A stretch of 64,000 nt of DNA from Ramlibacter sp. PS4R-6 (GCF_037572775.1 NZ_JBBHKA010000001.1:2480001-2544000), one strand, 5' to 3'. Positions 26,865 through 38,603 are shown, counted from the first letter of the stretch. Program-made: numbers and translations. Notes: generated by a model not told the origin, from the sequence alone.

Positions 26865-28156
26865 GCAGGCACCTCGACCCTTTCAGGATGGGCCGCGTGC
26901 TCGATGCCCGTTGCCTTGGGCGGCAATTGCACCTTCCCGGCACGCGCCGGGAAGTAGCCGGCCGGCACCACGACGATGCCGCTGTCGGTCACGTGGAAGC
27001 GGCGGCGATCCTCGTCCTCGTCGTAGCCGATGCGCACGTTGGCCGGCACGTCGTTGTCCTGGTCGATGATGGCGCGGCGCACCTGCGCGCCGCGGCCGAT
27101 GCGCGAGCGCTCCATGATGATGCAGTGCTCCAGGCGCGCATGGCGCTCCACGATGACCGAGCGGCGCAGCATGGCGTGGTCGAGGGTGGCGCCGTCCACG
27201 ACGCTGCCGCTGCCGACCACGGAGCGGTTGATGACGCCGTTCTCGATCTGCGCGGACTCGGTCTGGTCAGGGCTGGCGTAGATGGGCCATTGGCGGTTGG
27301 TCATGCGAAAGCGCGGCGCGGCGCCGAGCGTGTCGAAGTGCGCGTCGAAGTATGCGTCGATCGTGCCGACGTCGCGCCAGTAGCCGTGCTCCTCGTAGGG
27401 CTCCACGCCGGGGATCAGGTTGGTGTCGAAGTCGTAGGCCATCAGGCGGTGGCTCTTCACCATCTGCGGCAGGATGTGCTTGCCGAAGTCGCTGGTGTGC
27501 TCCTCGTGCATGCGGTGCAATTGCTCCAGCAGAACGTCGGTGTCGAAGATGTAGTTGCCCATCGACGCCAGCGCGTGCGAGCGGCTGCCCGGCATGGGGC
27601 GGGCGCTGCGCGGCTTCTCGCGGAATTCGACGATGCGGTGCTTGTCGTCGGTGTCGACGATGCCGAATTCGCCGCACTGCTCCAGCGGCACCGGCAGCGT
27701 GGCCACGGTGGCGTGCGCGCCCGTCTTCACGTGGAAGTCCAGCATCTGCCGGATGTCCATGCGGTAGATGTGGTCCGCGCCGAACACGGCGACGATGTCC
27801 GGCTTGAAGCTTTCGATCAGGAAGATGTTCTGGTAGATCGCGTCGGCCGTGCCCTGAAACCACTCGCGGCCGTTGCGCATCTGCGGCGGCACCACGGTGA
27901 TGAACTGCTGCGGCATGAAGCGCGCCATGGTCCATGTCTGGCGCACGTGCTCGATCAGCGACTGCGACTTGTACTGCACCAGCAGGTAGGTCGAGTAGAT
28001 CTCCGAGTTGACCAGGTTGGACAGCACGAAGTCGACGATGCGGTGTTTGCCATTGAAGGGAACGGCCGGTTTGCAGCGGTTGGCGGTAAGGGGGTGCAGG
28101 CGCGAGCCTTCACCGCCGGCCATGACGAAAGCCAGGACGTTTCTAGTGGCGGGCAT
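26861..28156 (-). CDS. glgC: Glucose-1-phosphate adenylyltransferase
   Basis: The 431-residue enzyme makes ADP-glucose, the committed step of glycogen synthesis. The nucleotide-binding block [25 protein letters not shown] is near residue 10-35, [11 protein letters not shown] and the G1P-binding [10 protein letters not shown] follow, and a C-terminal left-handed beta-helix (residues about 300-400) should carry allosteric control. The start [10 protein letters not shown] is chosen for family length and lies 14 bases inside glgB. As second gene of the operon it feeds GlgA. Confidence 0.95.
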   Translation of the reverse strand: MPATRNVLAFVMAGGEGSRLHPLTANRCKPAVPFNGKHRIVDFVLSNLVNSEIYSTYLLVQYKSQSLIEHVRQTWTMARFMPQQFITVVPPQMRNGREWFQGTADAIYQNIFLIESFKPDIVAVFGADHIYRMDIRQMLDFHVKTGAHATVATLPVPLEQCGEFGIVDTDDKHRIVEFREKPRSARPMPGSRSHALASMGNYIFDTDVLLEQLHRMHEEHTSDFGKHILPQMVKSHRLMAYDFDTNLIPGVEPYEEHGYWRDVGTIDAYFDAHFDTLGAAPRFRMTNRQWPIYASPDQTESAQIENGVINRSVVGSGSVVDGATLDHAMLRRSVIVERHARLEHCIIMERSRIGRGAQVRRAIIDQDNDVPANVRIGYDEDEDRRRFHVTDSGIVVVPAGYFPARAGKVQLPPKATGIEHAAHPERVEVPA

Positions 28157-30083
28157 GGACAACTCCGGGTAATGCTTGGGTGAGGTCACAGGGTTGGTCT
28201 GAAAAGATGAGCGTTGCCAGCGGTGGCAGCGTGAATTCCAGGGTGGCGCCCTGGCCGTGCATCGGCTGGTGCGCGGCATGCGCGCGCCCCAGGTTGCCGA
28301 CGCCGCTGCCGCCGTAAACGGCGGCGTCGCTGTTGAGGACTTCGTACCAGTCGCCCGCATGGGGCACGCCCAGCCGCAGCCCGAAGCGGGGCTGCGGCGT
28401 CATGTTCACCACCACGACGGCCAACGGCTGGCCGGGTTCGCCGCGGCGCACGAACGCGAGGATGTCAGGGTCGTAGTGCTCCAGCGGCAGCCAGCTGAAG
28501 CCCACGGGGTCGAAATCGTGTACGTGCAGCGCCGGCATGCGCCGGTACGCGGCGTTCAGGTCCGAGACCCAGTGCGCCACACCCGCGTGGAAGGGCCGCG
28601 CCCACAGGTGCCAGTCGAGCGTGCGCTCGTGGTGCCACTCGTCGGGCTGCGCGAACTCGCCGCCCATGAAGAGCAGCTTCTTGCCCGGGTGCGTCCACAT
28701 GTAGCCGTACAGGTTGCGCAGGCCGGCGAAGCGCTGCCAGTCGTCGCCGGGCTGGCGCCCGAGCAGGCTGCCCTTGCCGTACACCACCTCGTCGTGCGAC
28801 AGCGGCAGCACATAGTTCTCGGCGAAGGCGTACACCGCGGAGAAGCGGATGTCATCGCCGTGCCAGCGGCGGAAGAAGTGCGGGCGCGACACGTAGCGCA
28901 GCGTGTCATTCATCCAGCCCATGTTCCACTTCATGCCGAAACCCAGGCCGCCGTGGTGCACGGGCCGCGACACGCCGCCCCACGCCGTGGACTCCTCGGC
29001 GATCATGTGCACGTCCGGGAACTGGCCGTACACGGCGGAGTTCAGGTCCTGCAGGAAGTGCACGGCCTCCAGGTTCTGGTTGCCGCCGTACTGGTTGGGC
29101 ACCCACTCGCCCGGGCCGCGCGCGAAATCGAGGTACAGCATCGACGCCACCGCGTCCACGCGCAGGCCGTCGAAGTGGTACTTCTCCAGCCAGAAGAGGG
29201 CGTTGGAGATGAGGAAGTCGCGCACCTCGTAGCGGCCGTAATTGAAGATGAGGCTTTGCCACTGCGGGTGGAAGCCCTTGCGCGGGTCGGCGTGCTCGAA
29301 CAGTTCCGTGCCGTCGAAGCGCGCGAGGCCATGCGCGTCCGAAGGGAAGTGCGAGGCCACCCAGTCCAGGATCACGCCGATGCCCGCCTGGTGCAGCGTG
29401 TCCACCAGCACCATCAGGTCCTGCGGCGTGCCGTAGCGCGCGCTCGGCGCGAAGTATCCGGTGGTCTGGTAGCCCCAGGAGCCGTAGAACGGGTGCTCGG
29501 TGATGGGCAGCAGCTCCACGTGCGTGAAGCCCATGTTGTGGCAGTGCGTGGCCAGGCGGCGCGCGATGTCGCGGTAGTTGAGGAAACGGCCGTCCTCCTC
29601 GCGCTGCCACGAGCCCAGGTGCACTTCGTAGATCGACATCGGCGCGTCGTGCGACTGCACGACGCCACGCCGGGCCATCCACTCGCGGTCGCCCCAGTCG
29701 TGCGAGATGTCCCACACCTGCGACGCGGTGCCGGGCGGGTGCTCGGCGCGGAAGCCGTAGGGGTCGGCCTTGTCGAACCACTCGCCGTTGGGCCCCTGGA
29801 TGCGGTACTTGTAGCAGTCACCGGCGCGCGCGTTCTCGACCGTGCCCATCCAGCGGCCGGTGCCGTCGTCGATGCGGTGCAGGGGCTGGCAGTTCCAGCC
29901 GTTGAACGAGCCGATGACACCGACGAAGCGTGCGTTGGGCGCCCACACCGCGAAGTGCGTGCCGTGCTGCACCGGATGGGCGCCCATCACCTCGAACTGC
30001 CGGTGGTGATGCGCGCCGTGCCAGCTTCCGGCAAGGCTCCCCGCGTTGCCGTTCTGCGCCCTTGTGGTTGTGTACTCGCCCAT
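28143..30083 (-). CDS. glgB: 1,4-alpha-glucan branching enzyme
   Basis: The 646-residue GH13 enzyme adds alpha-1,6 branches to glycogen. The CBM48 module ([22 protein letters not shown]) precedes the barrel with [42 protein letters not shown] (nucleophile), MIAEESTAW (acid) and [15 protein letters not shown]. The very N-terminal GlgB N1 domain found in longer enzymes (about 730 residues) is missing, as in many proteobacterial short forms. It is the first gene of the six-gene glycogen/trehalose operon; the promoter should lie in the 216 bases upstream. Confidence 0.95.
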   Translation of the reverse strand: MGEYTTTRAQNGNAGSLAGSWHGAHHHRQFEVMGAHPVQHGTHFAVWAPNARFVGVIGSFNGWNCQPLHRIDDGTGRWMGTVENARAGDCYKYRIQGPNGEWFDKADPYGFRAEHPPGTASQVWDISHDWGDREWMARRGVVQSHDAPMSIYEVHLGSWQREEDGRFLNYRDIARRLATHCHNMGFTHVELLPITEHPFYGSWGYQTTGYFAPSARYGTPQDLMVLVDTLHQAGIGVILDWVASHFPSDAHGLARFDGTELFEHADPRKGFHPQWQSLIFNYGRYEVRDFLISNALFWLEKYHFDGLRVDAVASMLYLDFARGPGEWVPNQYGGNQNLEAVHFLQDLNSAVYGQFPDVHMIAEESTAWGGVSRPVHHGGLGFGMKWNMGWMNDTLRYVSRPHFFRRWHGDDIRFSAVYAFAENYVLPLSHDEVVYGKGSLLGRQPGDDWQRFAGLRNLYGYMWTHPGKKLLFMGGEFAQPDEWHHERTLDWHLWARPFHAGVAHWVSDLNAAYRRMPALHVHDFDPVGFSWLPLEHYDPDILAFVRRGEPGQPLAVVVVNMTPQPRFGLRLGVPHAGDWYEVLNSDAAVYGGSGVGNLGRAHAAHQPMHGQGATLEFTLPPLATLIFSDQPCDLTQALPGVVHARH

Positions 30084-30299
30084 GTTCTCCGCCGAACCAG
30101 AGCGAACGATTCTGGGGCGCGGTACGGGAGAGCTATGAAGGAAGCGTTGACGTGGCGGCGTAGTCCCGCGCCTACACCGGAAGCGGCGCCTGAACTACTT
30201 GGCGCCGGGAGGGCGAATGACGGAAATGCGAGTGCGCGCCGACTCGACCGTGCGATTTGCGTGAAGGATTTGCTCGACCATGGGAAAGCCGCGCCTGTG
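30084..30299 (-). promoter_or_regulatory. Leader region between livF and glgB
   Basis: No coding frame is convincing in these 216 bases. A GGCGCC-N10-GGCGCC dyad could form a hairpin after livF, but lacks a T-run, so it is not a clear terminator. The stretch probably holds the glycogen-operon promoter; no good -35/-10 pair was found. Confidence 0.3.
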
Positions 30300-31013
30300 C
30301 TACACGCCGAGGTACTGGTCGAGCAGCGCCGGCTGCGCGCGCAGCTCATCGGAAGAGCCGGTGAACACCACCTCGCCCTTGACGAGGATGACGTTGCGGT
30401 CGGTGACCTGCGTGACGTGCTTCCAGTTCTTGTCGACGATCACGCTGGAGATGCCGCTTTCACGGATGAGCGCGCAGATGCGCCAGATCTCGCGGGCGAT
30501 GAGCGGCGCGAGGCCTTCGGTCGCCTCGTCGAGGATCAGCACGTCGGGGTTGGTCATCAGCGCGCGGCCGATGGTGAGCATCTGCTGCTCGCCGCCCGAG
30601 AGCTGCTGCCCGCCGTGGCCCAGGCGCTCTTTCAGGCGCGGGAAGGTGTCTAGCACGCGGGCATAGGTCCAGTCGCGCTGGCCGCGCGTTCCCGCGCGTG
30701 CGGCCATCTCGAGGTTTTCCTTCACCGACAGGTTGCCGAAGATGCCGCGGCCCTCGGGCACGTAGGCGATGCCCAGCTGGGCGATCTCGTACGGCGCGCG
30801 GCCCGTCATCTCCTTGCCGGCGACTTGGACCGTGCCCCCGCGCGGCTTGACCAGCCCCATGAGCGTCTTGAGCAAGGTGCTCTTGCCCATGCCGTTGCGG
30901 CCCATGAGGCCCACGGTCTCGCCGCGCGCGACGTGGAAGTCGATGCCGCGCAGGATGTGGCTCTGGCCGTAGTAGGTGTGCAGCCCCTTGGCTGCGATGA
31001 GCATGTCCGTCAT
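30300..31013 (-). CDS. livF: Branched-chain-type ABC transporter ATPase LivF (benzoate-cluster)
   Basis: The 237-residue ATPase shows Walker A GRNGMGKST, signature LSGGEQQM and Walker B VLILDEATEGLAP, with the HTYYG start typical of LivF. It powers a five-component HAAT importer with LivG, LivM, LivH and the binding protein encoded to the right. Its start overlaps the livG stop by 4 bases. Because the transporter genes lie behind benzoate-CoA ligase, the cargo is probably benzoate or a related aromatic acid (inference), not a branched-chain amino acid. Confidence 0.93.
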   Translation of the reverse strand: MTDMLIAAKGLHTYYGQSHILRGIDFHVARGETVGLMGRNGMGKSTLLKTLMGLVKPRGGTVQVAGKEMTGRAPYEIAQLGIAYVPEGRGIFGNLSVKENLEMAARAGTRGQRDWTYARVLDTFPRLKERLGHGGQQLSGGEQQMLTIGRALMTNPDVLILDEATEGLAPLIAREIWRICALIRESGISSVIVDKNWKHVTQVTDRNVILVKGEVVFTGSSDELRAQPALLDQYLGV

Positions 31014-31762
31014 GCGTGCTCCTCGCCGAGGTACGCCGCCTGCACGTTGGCGTCGGCGCGCACCTGCGGCGGCGTGCCGCTGGCGATGACCTGCCCGTTG
31101 ACCATCACCGTCAACTGGTCGGCCAGCGCGAACACGGCGTCCATGTCGTGCTCGACGAGCATCATGGCGTGCCCGGGCTTCAGCTTCAGCAGCAGTTGCA
31201 CCATGCGCTCGGCTTCGGCCGTGCCCATGCCGGCCAGCGGCTCGTCCAGCAGCAGCACGCGCGGGCCGGTGGCGAGCGTCATCGCGATCTCGAGCTGGCG
31301 CTGCTCGCCGTGGCTGGTCGCGCCCGCCGTGGCGTTGCGGCGGTCTTTCAGGCCGGCCAGTTCCAGCGCGCGCTCGGCCCGCTCGTTGGTCGCCGCGAAG
31401 CCCGTCGCCAGGTTCAGCCAGCGCGCGGCGTGCGGCTGGCGCGATTGCGCGGACAGGCGCACGTTCTCCCACACCGTGAAGGGCAGGAAGATGTTGGTCT
31501 TCTGGTAGCTGCGGCCCAGGCCCGCGCGCGAGATCTTTTCGGGGTTCCAGCCCGTGACGTCGTGGCCCGCCAGCACCACGCGGCCGCTGGTGGGCGGCAG
31601 GTCGCCCGAGAGCAGGTTGGTCAAGGTGGACTTGCCCGCGCCGTTGGGCCCGATCACCGCATGGATGCGGCCCTGGTGCAGCTCGAGCGAGACGTCGTTC
31701 ACCGCGGCGAGGCCACCGAAGCGCTTCGTGAGGTTCGATGCGACGAGCAGCGCGTCACTCAT
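31010..31762 (-). CDS. livG: Branched-chain-type ABC transporter ATPase LivG
   Basis: The 250-residue ATPase shows Walker A GPNGAGKST near residue 38-46, a signature region SHGEQRQLEIAMTLA and Walker B VLLLDEPLAGM, plus the LivG C-terminal tail (QVRADANVQAAYLGEE). It pairs with LivF on the cytoplasmic side of the LivHM permease. It overlaps livM by 8 bases and livF by 4, consistent with one transcript. Confidence 0.93.
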   Translation of the reverse strand: MSDALLVASNLTKRFGGLAAVNDVSLELHQGRIHAVIGPNGAGKSTLTNLLSGDLPPTSGRVVLAGHDVTGWNPEKISRAGLGRSYQKTNIFLPFTVWENVRLSAQSRQPHAARWLNLATGFAATNERAERALELAGLKDRRNATAGATSHGEQRQLEIAMTLATGPRVLLLDEPLAGMGTAEAERMVQLLLKLKPGHAMMLVEHDMDAVFALADQLTVMVNGQVIASGTPPQVRADANVQAAYLGEEHA

Positions 31763-32750
31763 GCGCCTGCTCCTTGCGCGCGAGGATGCGCGCCGCCGCG
31801 CCCATGAGTCCGCGCGATGCGAAGGTGACGACCAGCACGATGAACAGGCCCATCCACAGCTGCCAGTGCTTGCCGGTCTGGAAGGAGCCGACGGCGGGCA
31901 GGTCCTGGAAGAAGTGCAGGAGCCACTCGAAGGCGAAGGCGCCGACGATCGCGCCGGCGAAGTTGCCCATGCCCCCGAGGATGACCATCATGATCGCGTG
32001 CGCGCTCATGTGGAAGCCCATGAGCTCCGGGTTCACGAAGCCGGTCTGCGCGGCCCACAGGTAGCCCGCCAGGCCCGCGAGCCCACCGGCCAGCGTGAAG
32101 GCCGCCAGCTTGTAGCCGAAGGTGCCGAAGCCGATGGCGCGCATGCGGTGCTCGTTGACGCGGATGCCCGCGAGCGCGCGGCCGAACGGGCTGAACAGCA
32201 GGCGGCGCAGGAAAAGGTACGTGGCCAGCAGCATCGCCAGCACGAAGTAATAGAAGGCCGTCTTGTTCTCCAGGTCGAACAGCACCGCTTTCGGCTTGAA
32301 GTTGACGTAGAGGCCGTCGGAGCCGCCCAGCACCTTGTTGTCGAAGAACAGGTAATAGACCATCTGCGCGAAGGCCATCGTCACCATGATGAAGTAGATG
32401 CCCTTGGTGCGGACCACGAAGAAGCCGATCACCAGCGCCGCCAGCGCCGAGGCGCCCACCGATGCCGGCAGCGTCCACCACAGGCTCGCGGCTTCGCCTT
32501 GCGGCGTGACGAAGGCGAGCGTGTAGCCCGCGAGGCCGAAGAAGGCCGCATGCCCGAGCGACACGAGGCCGGTCACGCCCAGCAGCAGGTCCAGGCTCAT
32601 CGCGAAGATCGCCAGGATCATCATGCGTGCCACGACCTGCGCATAGAAGTCGGTGCCCACGAAAGGAAAGACGGCGAGCGCGAGGAAGCCCACGGCCAGC
32701 ACGGCGTTCAGGCTGCGCGGCAGCGACTCGAGGTTGGCCTTGGTGCTCAT
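31755..32750 (-). CDS. livM: Branched-chain-type ABC transporter permease LivM
   Basis: The 331-residue inner-membrane permease has about nine to ten hydrophobic segments and the family blocks LDLLLGVTGLVSLGHAAFFGLAGY and ILGGMGNFAGAIVGAFAFE. The start MSTKANLESL overlaps the livH stop by 4 bases. It forms the channel with LivH in the probable aromatic-acid importer. Confidence 0.92.
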   Translation of the reverse strand: MSTKANLESLPRSLNAVLAVGFLALAVFPFVGTDFYAQVVARMMILAIFAMSLDLLLGVTGLVSLGHAAFFGLAGYTLAFVTPQGEAASLWWTLPASVGASALAALVIGFFVVRTKGIYFIMVTMAFAQMVYYLFFDNKVLGGSDGLYVNFKPKAVLFDLENKTAFYYFVLAMLLATYLFLRRLLFSPFGRALAGIRVNEHRMRAIGFGTFGYKLAAFTLAGGLAGLAGYLWAAQTGFVNPELMGFHMSAHAIMMVILGGMGNFAGAIVGAFAFEWLLHFFQDLPAVGSFQTGKHWQLWMGLFIVLVVTFASRGLMGAAARILARKEQAHE

Positions 32751-33610
32751 TGCTTGAACAGGCCCTCGGGACGCCACAGCAGCACGGCGGCCATCAGCAT
32801 GTAGACCAGCATGCCGGCGACCTGCGGCAAGAGCACCTTGCCGAAGGTGTCGACGAAGCCCACCAGCAGCGCGGAGATGAGCGCACCGCGCACGGAGCCG
32901 ATGCCGCCGATCACCACGACCACGAAGCACATGATCAGCACCTGCGAGCCCATGTTCGGGTACACGCTGGAGATCGGCGAGGCGATCATGCCGGCGACAG
33001 TGGCCAGAGCCACGCCGATCGCGAACACGATGGCGTGGATGAACTTGATGTTGACGCCCAGCGCCTCGGTCATGTCGCGGTTGAAGGCGCCCGCGCGGAT
33101 CTTCATGCCCAGGCGCGTCTTCGAGATCAGGAAGTACAGGCCGAGCGCGAGCAGGATGCACACGCCCGACATGAAGAGGCGGTACACCGGGTAGGACATC
33201 GTGTCGGTGAGGGGGATGGACGCGGAAAGCAGCGACGGGATGGTCACGCCGTGCACGTCGTCGCCCCACAGCAGCGAGCGCGACTCCTCGAAGATGTAGA
33301 TCAGGCCGAAGGTGAGCAGCACCTGGTCGAGGTGGTCGCGGTCGTAGAAATGGCGGAACAGCAGGCGCTCCAGCAGCAGGCCGAAGGCGACCGACAGGAG
33401 CGCGCCGCCGACCACGGCGATCGTGAAGCTGCCCGTCAGGCTGGAGAGCGACCACGCCAGGTACGCGCCCAGCATGTAGAAGCTGCCGTGCGCCAGGTTC
33501 ACCACGCCCATGATCCCGAAGATCAGCGTCAGGCCTGCGGCGAGCATGAACAGCAGCAGGCCGTACTGCACGCTGTTCAGCAGCTGGATCAGGAAGTTGG
33601 AGACGTCCAT
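32747..33610 (-). CDS. livH: Branched-chain-type ABC transporter permease LivH
   Basis: The 287-residue permease begins MDVSNFLIQLLNSVQYGLLL and shows the LivH block FGIMGVVNLAHGSFYMLGAYLA and the C-terminal VVVIGGIGSVRGALISALLVG. About eight membrane segments are visible. Its start overlaps the stop of the LysE-type gene by one base, so LysE and the transporter genes are coupled. Confidence 0.92.
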   Translation of the reverse strand: MDVSNFLIQLLNSVQYGLLLFMLAAGLTLIFGIMGVVNLAHGSFYMLGAYLAWSLSSLTGSFTIAVVGGALLSVAFGLLLERLLFRHFYDRDHLDQVLLTFGLIYIFEESRSLLWGDDVHGVTIPSLLSASIPLTDTMSYPVYRLFMSGVCILLALGLYFLISKTRLGMKIRAGAFNRDMTEALGVNIKFIHAIVFAIGVALATVAGMIASPISSVYPNMGSQVLIMCFVVVVIGGIGSVRGALISALLVGFVDTFGKVLLPQVAGMLVYMLMAAVLLWRPEGLFKQ

Positions 33611-34230
33611 CAGGCGTTGCGGCGCGCGAACAGCAGCAGGCCGCCGAGCACGGCGAACAGGCCGCCGCACACGCGGTTGATCCACCGCACCACGTGCGCC
33701 TGCCGCAGCCAGGGCGCGACGCGCCCGACGCCGAATGCGCCCGCGCCGAGGATCAGGAAGTCGCCGAGCACGAAGGTGAGCGACAGCAGCAGGAACTGCG
33801 GCAGGAACGGCGCCGAGGGGTCGATGAACTGCGGGAAGAACGCCGTGAAGAAGAGGAGCGACTTCGGGTTGCTCGCGCCGACCAGCACGCCCTGCATGAA
33901 GAGCGACCCGCCGCGCGGCGGGCCGGCTGCGCCCATGTCGAGGCCGCCCGCGCCGCGGAAGGTGCGGATGCCCAGCCAGACCAGGTAGGCCGCGCCGATC
34001 ACCTTGAGCGTCGTGAACGCGGCCTCGGATGCCGCAAGCACCGCGCCGAGGCCAAGGGCCGACAGCACCATGATGGCGAAGTTGGCTGCCAGCGCGCCCG
34101 ACAGGGAGGCCAACGCACGCCATGGGCCGTGGTTCACGGAGTTCGTGAGCGTCATCAGCATCGTCGGGCCGGGCGTGACGATCAGCAGCGTCACCGCAAC
34201 CAGGAAGAGGAGATAGGTCGAAAGCGTCAT
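33610..34230 (-). CDS. LysE/RhtB-family exporter
   Basis: The 206-residue inner-membrane protein has six hydrophobic segments and the LysE-family N-terminal block TPGPTMLMTLTNSVNHGPWRALAS plus VGASNPKSLLFFTAFFPQFI. Family members export amino acids or related small molecules. It lies first in the LysE-livH-livM-livG-livF run, after the terminator that follows the binding-protein gene, so an importer and an exporter share a message. The substrate cannot be told from sequence. Confidence 0.9.
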   Translation of the reverse strand: MTLSTYLLFLVAVTLLIVTPGPTMLMTLTNSVNHGPWRALASLSGALAANFAIMVLSALGLGAVLAASEAAFTTLKVIGAAYLVWLGIRTFRGAGGLDMGAAGPPRGGSLFMQGVLVGASNPKSLLFFTAFFPQFIDPSAPFLPQFLLLSLTFVLGDFLILGAGAFGVGRVAPWLRQAHVVRWINRVCGGLFAVLGGLLLFARRNA

Positions 34231-34247
34231 CGGGAGATGCGAGGGTC

Positions 34248-34276
34248 AAAAAAATGGGAGGCCTTCACCTCCCATT
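34248..34276 (-). terminator. Terminator after the substrate-binding protein gene
   Basis: On the minus strand a 9-bp stem (AATGGGAGG / CCTCCCATT) with a 6-base loop is followed by seven T. It separates the ligase-binding protein genes from the LysE-liv genes and may let the abundant binding protein be made in excess. Confidence 0.8.
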
Positions 34277-34293
34277 GTCGCGTCGCGAGGGAA

Positions 34294-35481
34294 TCAGCCC
34301 ATCTTGCAGCCGGCGCCGGAGTCGGACAGCGCCTTGGCGGCCACGCCGATCACCTTGTTCTCCTTGTTCTCGACGCGGCGCAGGTAGATGTCCTGGATCG
34401 GGTTGTGCGCCTGGCTCATGGTCCACGTGCCGCGCGGGCTGTCGATCTTCGCGCCTTCCATGGCCTTGTACAGGGCCTGCTTGTTCGACAGGTCGCCCTT
34501 CACTGCGTTGGCGCCTTGCACCAGCAGCAGGCCCGTGTCGTAGCCCTGCACCGCGTAGACGTCGGGCTGCAGCTTGAACTGCGTGGCGTAGGCCGTGCGG
34601 AACTGCCTGTTGCGCGGCGTGTCGAGCGAATCGCTGTAGTGCATCGTGGTCATGATGCCGTCGGCCGCGGGGCCGGCTGCATCGAGCACGCCTTCCGTGA
34701 GGAAGCCCGAGCCCCACAGCGGGATCTTGTCCTTCAGGCCCGCAGCCGCGTAGTCGCGGATGAACTTGGCCGCGCCGCCACCGGCGAAGAAGCACGCCAC
34801 CGCATCGGGCTTGATCGACGCGATCTCGGTGAGCAGCGCCTGGAACTCGACGTTCGGGAAGGGCAGGCCCAGCTCCTTCACGATCGTGCCGCCGGCCTTG
34901 GTGTAGCTGTCGCGGAAGCCTTCGAAGGCTTCGTCGCCCGCCGCGTACTTCCAGGTGATCCACACAGCCTTTTTCAGGCCCTTGTCGACCATCGGCTTGC
35001 CCAGCGCCAGCGTGGGCTGCGAGTTGGTGAACGAGGTGCGGAAGACGTTGGGGGCGCACAGCGCGCGCGTGGCGGCATGCACGCCCGCGTTGGGGATCAG
35101 GCTGAGGACGCCGGAGTCGCGCGCGACCTTCTGGATGCCCATCTGCACGCCCGAGTGCACGGTGCCGATGAGCACGTCGACCTTGTCGCGCTGCACGAGC
35201 TGCGTGGCGTTCTCAACGCCCTTGGCCGGCTCGGACTGGTCGTCCACCTTGAACCACTCGATCTCGCGGCCGCCCAGCTTGCCGCCCTTTTCGGCGATCG
35301 CCATGCGCACGCCGTTCTCGATGGCGACGCCCAGCTGCGCGAAGGTGCCGGTGTACGGGAGCATGAGGCCGACGCGCACCTTGTTCGACTGCGCACGAAC
35401 GATCTGCGGCAGCAGCAGGCCGGTGGACGCGGCGCCGACGATGGCGGCACTGCGGGTGAGGACGAGGCGGCGGGTGGTCAT
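34294..35481 (-). CDS. HAAT-family substrate-binding protein, probably for benzoate
   Basis: The 395-residue periplasmic binding protein (type I fold, Leu/Ile/Val-binding class) starts with a twin-arginine-like signal TTRRLVLTRSAAIVGAAS, cleaved near VRAQ. The core shows KVRVGLMLPYTGTFAQLG and the EWFKVDDQSEP block. SD GAAGGAG precedes the ATG. It lies 81 bases after benzoate-CoA ligase and before the liv transporter genes, so an aromatic acid ligand is likely (inference from context). A terminator follows. Confidence 0.88.
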   Translation of the reverse strand: MTTRRLVLTRSAAIVGAASTGLLLPQIVRAQSNKVRVGLMLPYTGTFAQLGVAIENGVRMAIAEKGGKLGGREIEWFKVDDQSEPAKGVENATQLVQRDKVDVLIGTVHSGVQMGIQKVARDSGVLSLIPNAGVHAATRALCAPNVFRTSFTNSQPTLALGKPMVDKGLKKAVWITWKYAAGDEAFEGFRDSYTKAGGTIVKELGLPFPNVEFQALLTEIASIKPDAVACFFAGGGAAKFIRDYAAAGLKDKIPLWGSGFLTEGVLDAAGPAADGIMTTMHYSDSLDTPRNRQFRTAYATQFKLQPDVYAVQGYDTGLLLVQGANAVKGDLSNKQALYKAMEGAKIDSPRGTWTMSQAHNPIQDIYLRRVENKENKVIGVAAKALSDSGAGCKMG

Positions 35482-35562
35482 GGGTGGGGGCTCCTTCTTC
35501 TGGATTGTTTAGGCTTAAAGTATTTTTAACCCAAGTTCGCCGCGAACGCCACCTGAATTTCC

Positions 35563-37134
<1,572 letters not shown>

Positions 37135-37138
37135 GGCG

Positions 37139-37612
37139 TCAGGCCGGCTGCTTCGTCATCGCTGCGACTGCAACCGGCAGCCACTCGCGGCACCAGGCCG
37201 TGCCGAGTTCTTCCGGCATCGTGCCGGCGCTGGCGTCGTGGATGAAGAGGTCGCCGATGCGCTGCGCGCCCAGGCCCGACAGGCGCTCGTCGAACTTGCG
37301 GCCGCCGAAGGCGAAGGTCTGCTGGTAGGTGCGGTCGCCCAGCGCGATCACGCCGTACTTCACGTGTCCCAGGTACTTGGGATTGGTGTCGAGGGAGTCG
37401 TACAGGGCGCGCGCGTTGTCGGGCACGTCGCCGGAGCCGTAGGTGGAGGTGCAGATGAGGTAAAGCGCATCCTCGTCGAAGACGTCGATGGACAAGCCGT
37501 CCATCATCGTGATCTCGATCTCGTCGATGAGGCCGGCGCAATCCATCTCGATGGCCTGCGCGACGTACTCGGCCGTGTTGGTCATCGTGCCGACGAGGAT
37601 CTTGAGCTTCAT
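37139..37612 (-). CDS. Flavodoxin-domain protein of the benzoate cluster
   Basis: The 157-residue protein has a MioC/flavodoxin-like fold: the FMN phosphate loop ILVGTMTNTAEYVAQAIE at the start, ICTSTYGSGDVPDNARALYDSL and YGVIALGDRTYQQTFAFGG for the isoalloxazine loops. It would be a cytosolic FMN electron carrier. It is the first gene of the leftward benzoate operon, facing boxR. Since BoxA is not encoded here, a redox role for BoxB is possible (inference). Confidence 0.85.
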   Translation of the reverse strand: MKLKILVGTMTNTAEYVAQAIEMDCAGLIDEIEITMMDGLSIDVFDEDALYLICTSTYGSGDVPDNARALYDSLDTNPKYLGHVKYGVIALGDRTYQQTFAFGGRKFDERLSGLGAQRIGDLFIHDASAGTMPEELGTAWCREWLPVAVAAMTKQPA

Positions 37613-37627
37613 CCGGTATCTCCGATA

Positions 37628-37671
37628 TGCACTAAACTGCTTGACAGCGGGATGACAGGAAGTATACTGCA
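37628..37671 (+). promoter_or_regulatory. boxR promoter and candidate BoxR operator
   Basis: TTGACA and TATACT are separated by 16 bases and form a strong rightward sigma-70 promoter about 45 bases before boxR. TGCA occurs twice, exactly 40 bases apart, flanking the -35 on one side and overlapping the last base of the -10 on the other. TGCA repeats are reported in operators of the related BzdR/BoxR regulators, so these are candidate half-sites that could also control the leftward operon (inference). Confidence 0.6.
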
Positions 37672-37713
37672 ATCTTGATCCAGCGCAAGTCCCCCGCAGA
37701 AAGTTCTTGACCC

Positions 37714-38603
37714 ATGCAAACCCTGACTGAGCAGGAAGCCCGCGCAACGCTCCCCGAGCTGGGCGCGCGGATCCGCGCCTGGCGGGCGCGCCGGGGCATG
37801 ACCCGCAAGCAGCTGGCGGAGGACTCGGGCCTGTCCGAGCGCTTCCTCGCCGACGTCGAAGGCGGCAAGGGCAACGCCTCCGTCAATTCGCTGGAGGCAA
37901 CGGCGCGCGCGCTGAACATCTCGCTGATCGAGTTGCTGCAGGATTCGCCGCGCCCCGCGCTGGCCCGCGTGCAGGGCCTGCTCGGCCACCTGGACGACAC
38001 GCAGCTCGACCAGGCCTACCAGCTGCTCACCGACCAGTTCGGCATCGGCGAGGACAAGGGCCGCGACAAGCGGGTCGCGCTCATCGGCCTGCGCGGCGCG
38101 GGCAAGTCCACGCTGGGCGAGCAGCTCGCGCAGCAGCGCGGCGTGCCCTTCATCGAACTGGACCGCGAGATCGAGCGCGAGGCCGGCACCAGCATGAACG
38201 AGATCCTGCTGCTGCACGGCCAGGCCGGCTACCGCCGCTACGAGCGGCGCGCGCTGCTGCGCATTGCCGACGAATACCCCGAAGGCGTGGTGATGACCAC
38301 CGGCGGCAGCATCGTGAGCGAGCGAGAGACCTTCGACCTGCTGCAGGGCCGCTTCTATTGCGTGTGGATCAAGGCCAGCCCCGAGGAACACATGGGCCGC
38401 GTGGTCGCGCAAGGCGACATGCGCCCCTTCGATTCCACGCGCGGCGCGACCGGGGAGGCGCTGGAGGACCTGCGCCGCATCCTGGCCAGCCGCGAAGCCC
38501 TGTATGCGCGAGCCGATGCCGTGGTGGACACGGCGTCGCGCACCGTCAAGCAATCCCTCAAAGACCTCGAGCGGGCCGTGCCCGCCGGCAAGGAGACGAA
38601 ACG

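Noticed and set aside
30180-30210. Terminator after livF from the GGCGCC dyad
   Set aside because: Only a 6-bp stem with a 10-base loop and no T-run; too weak to call.
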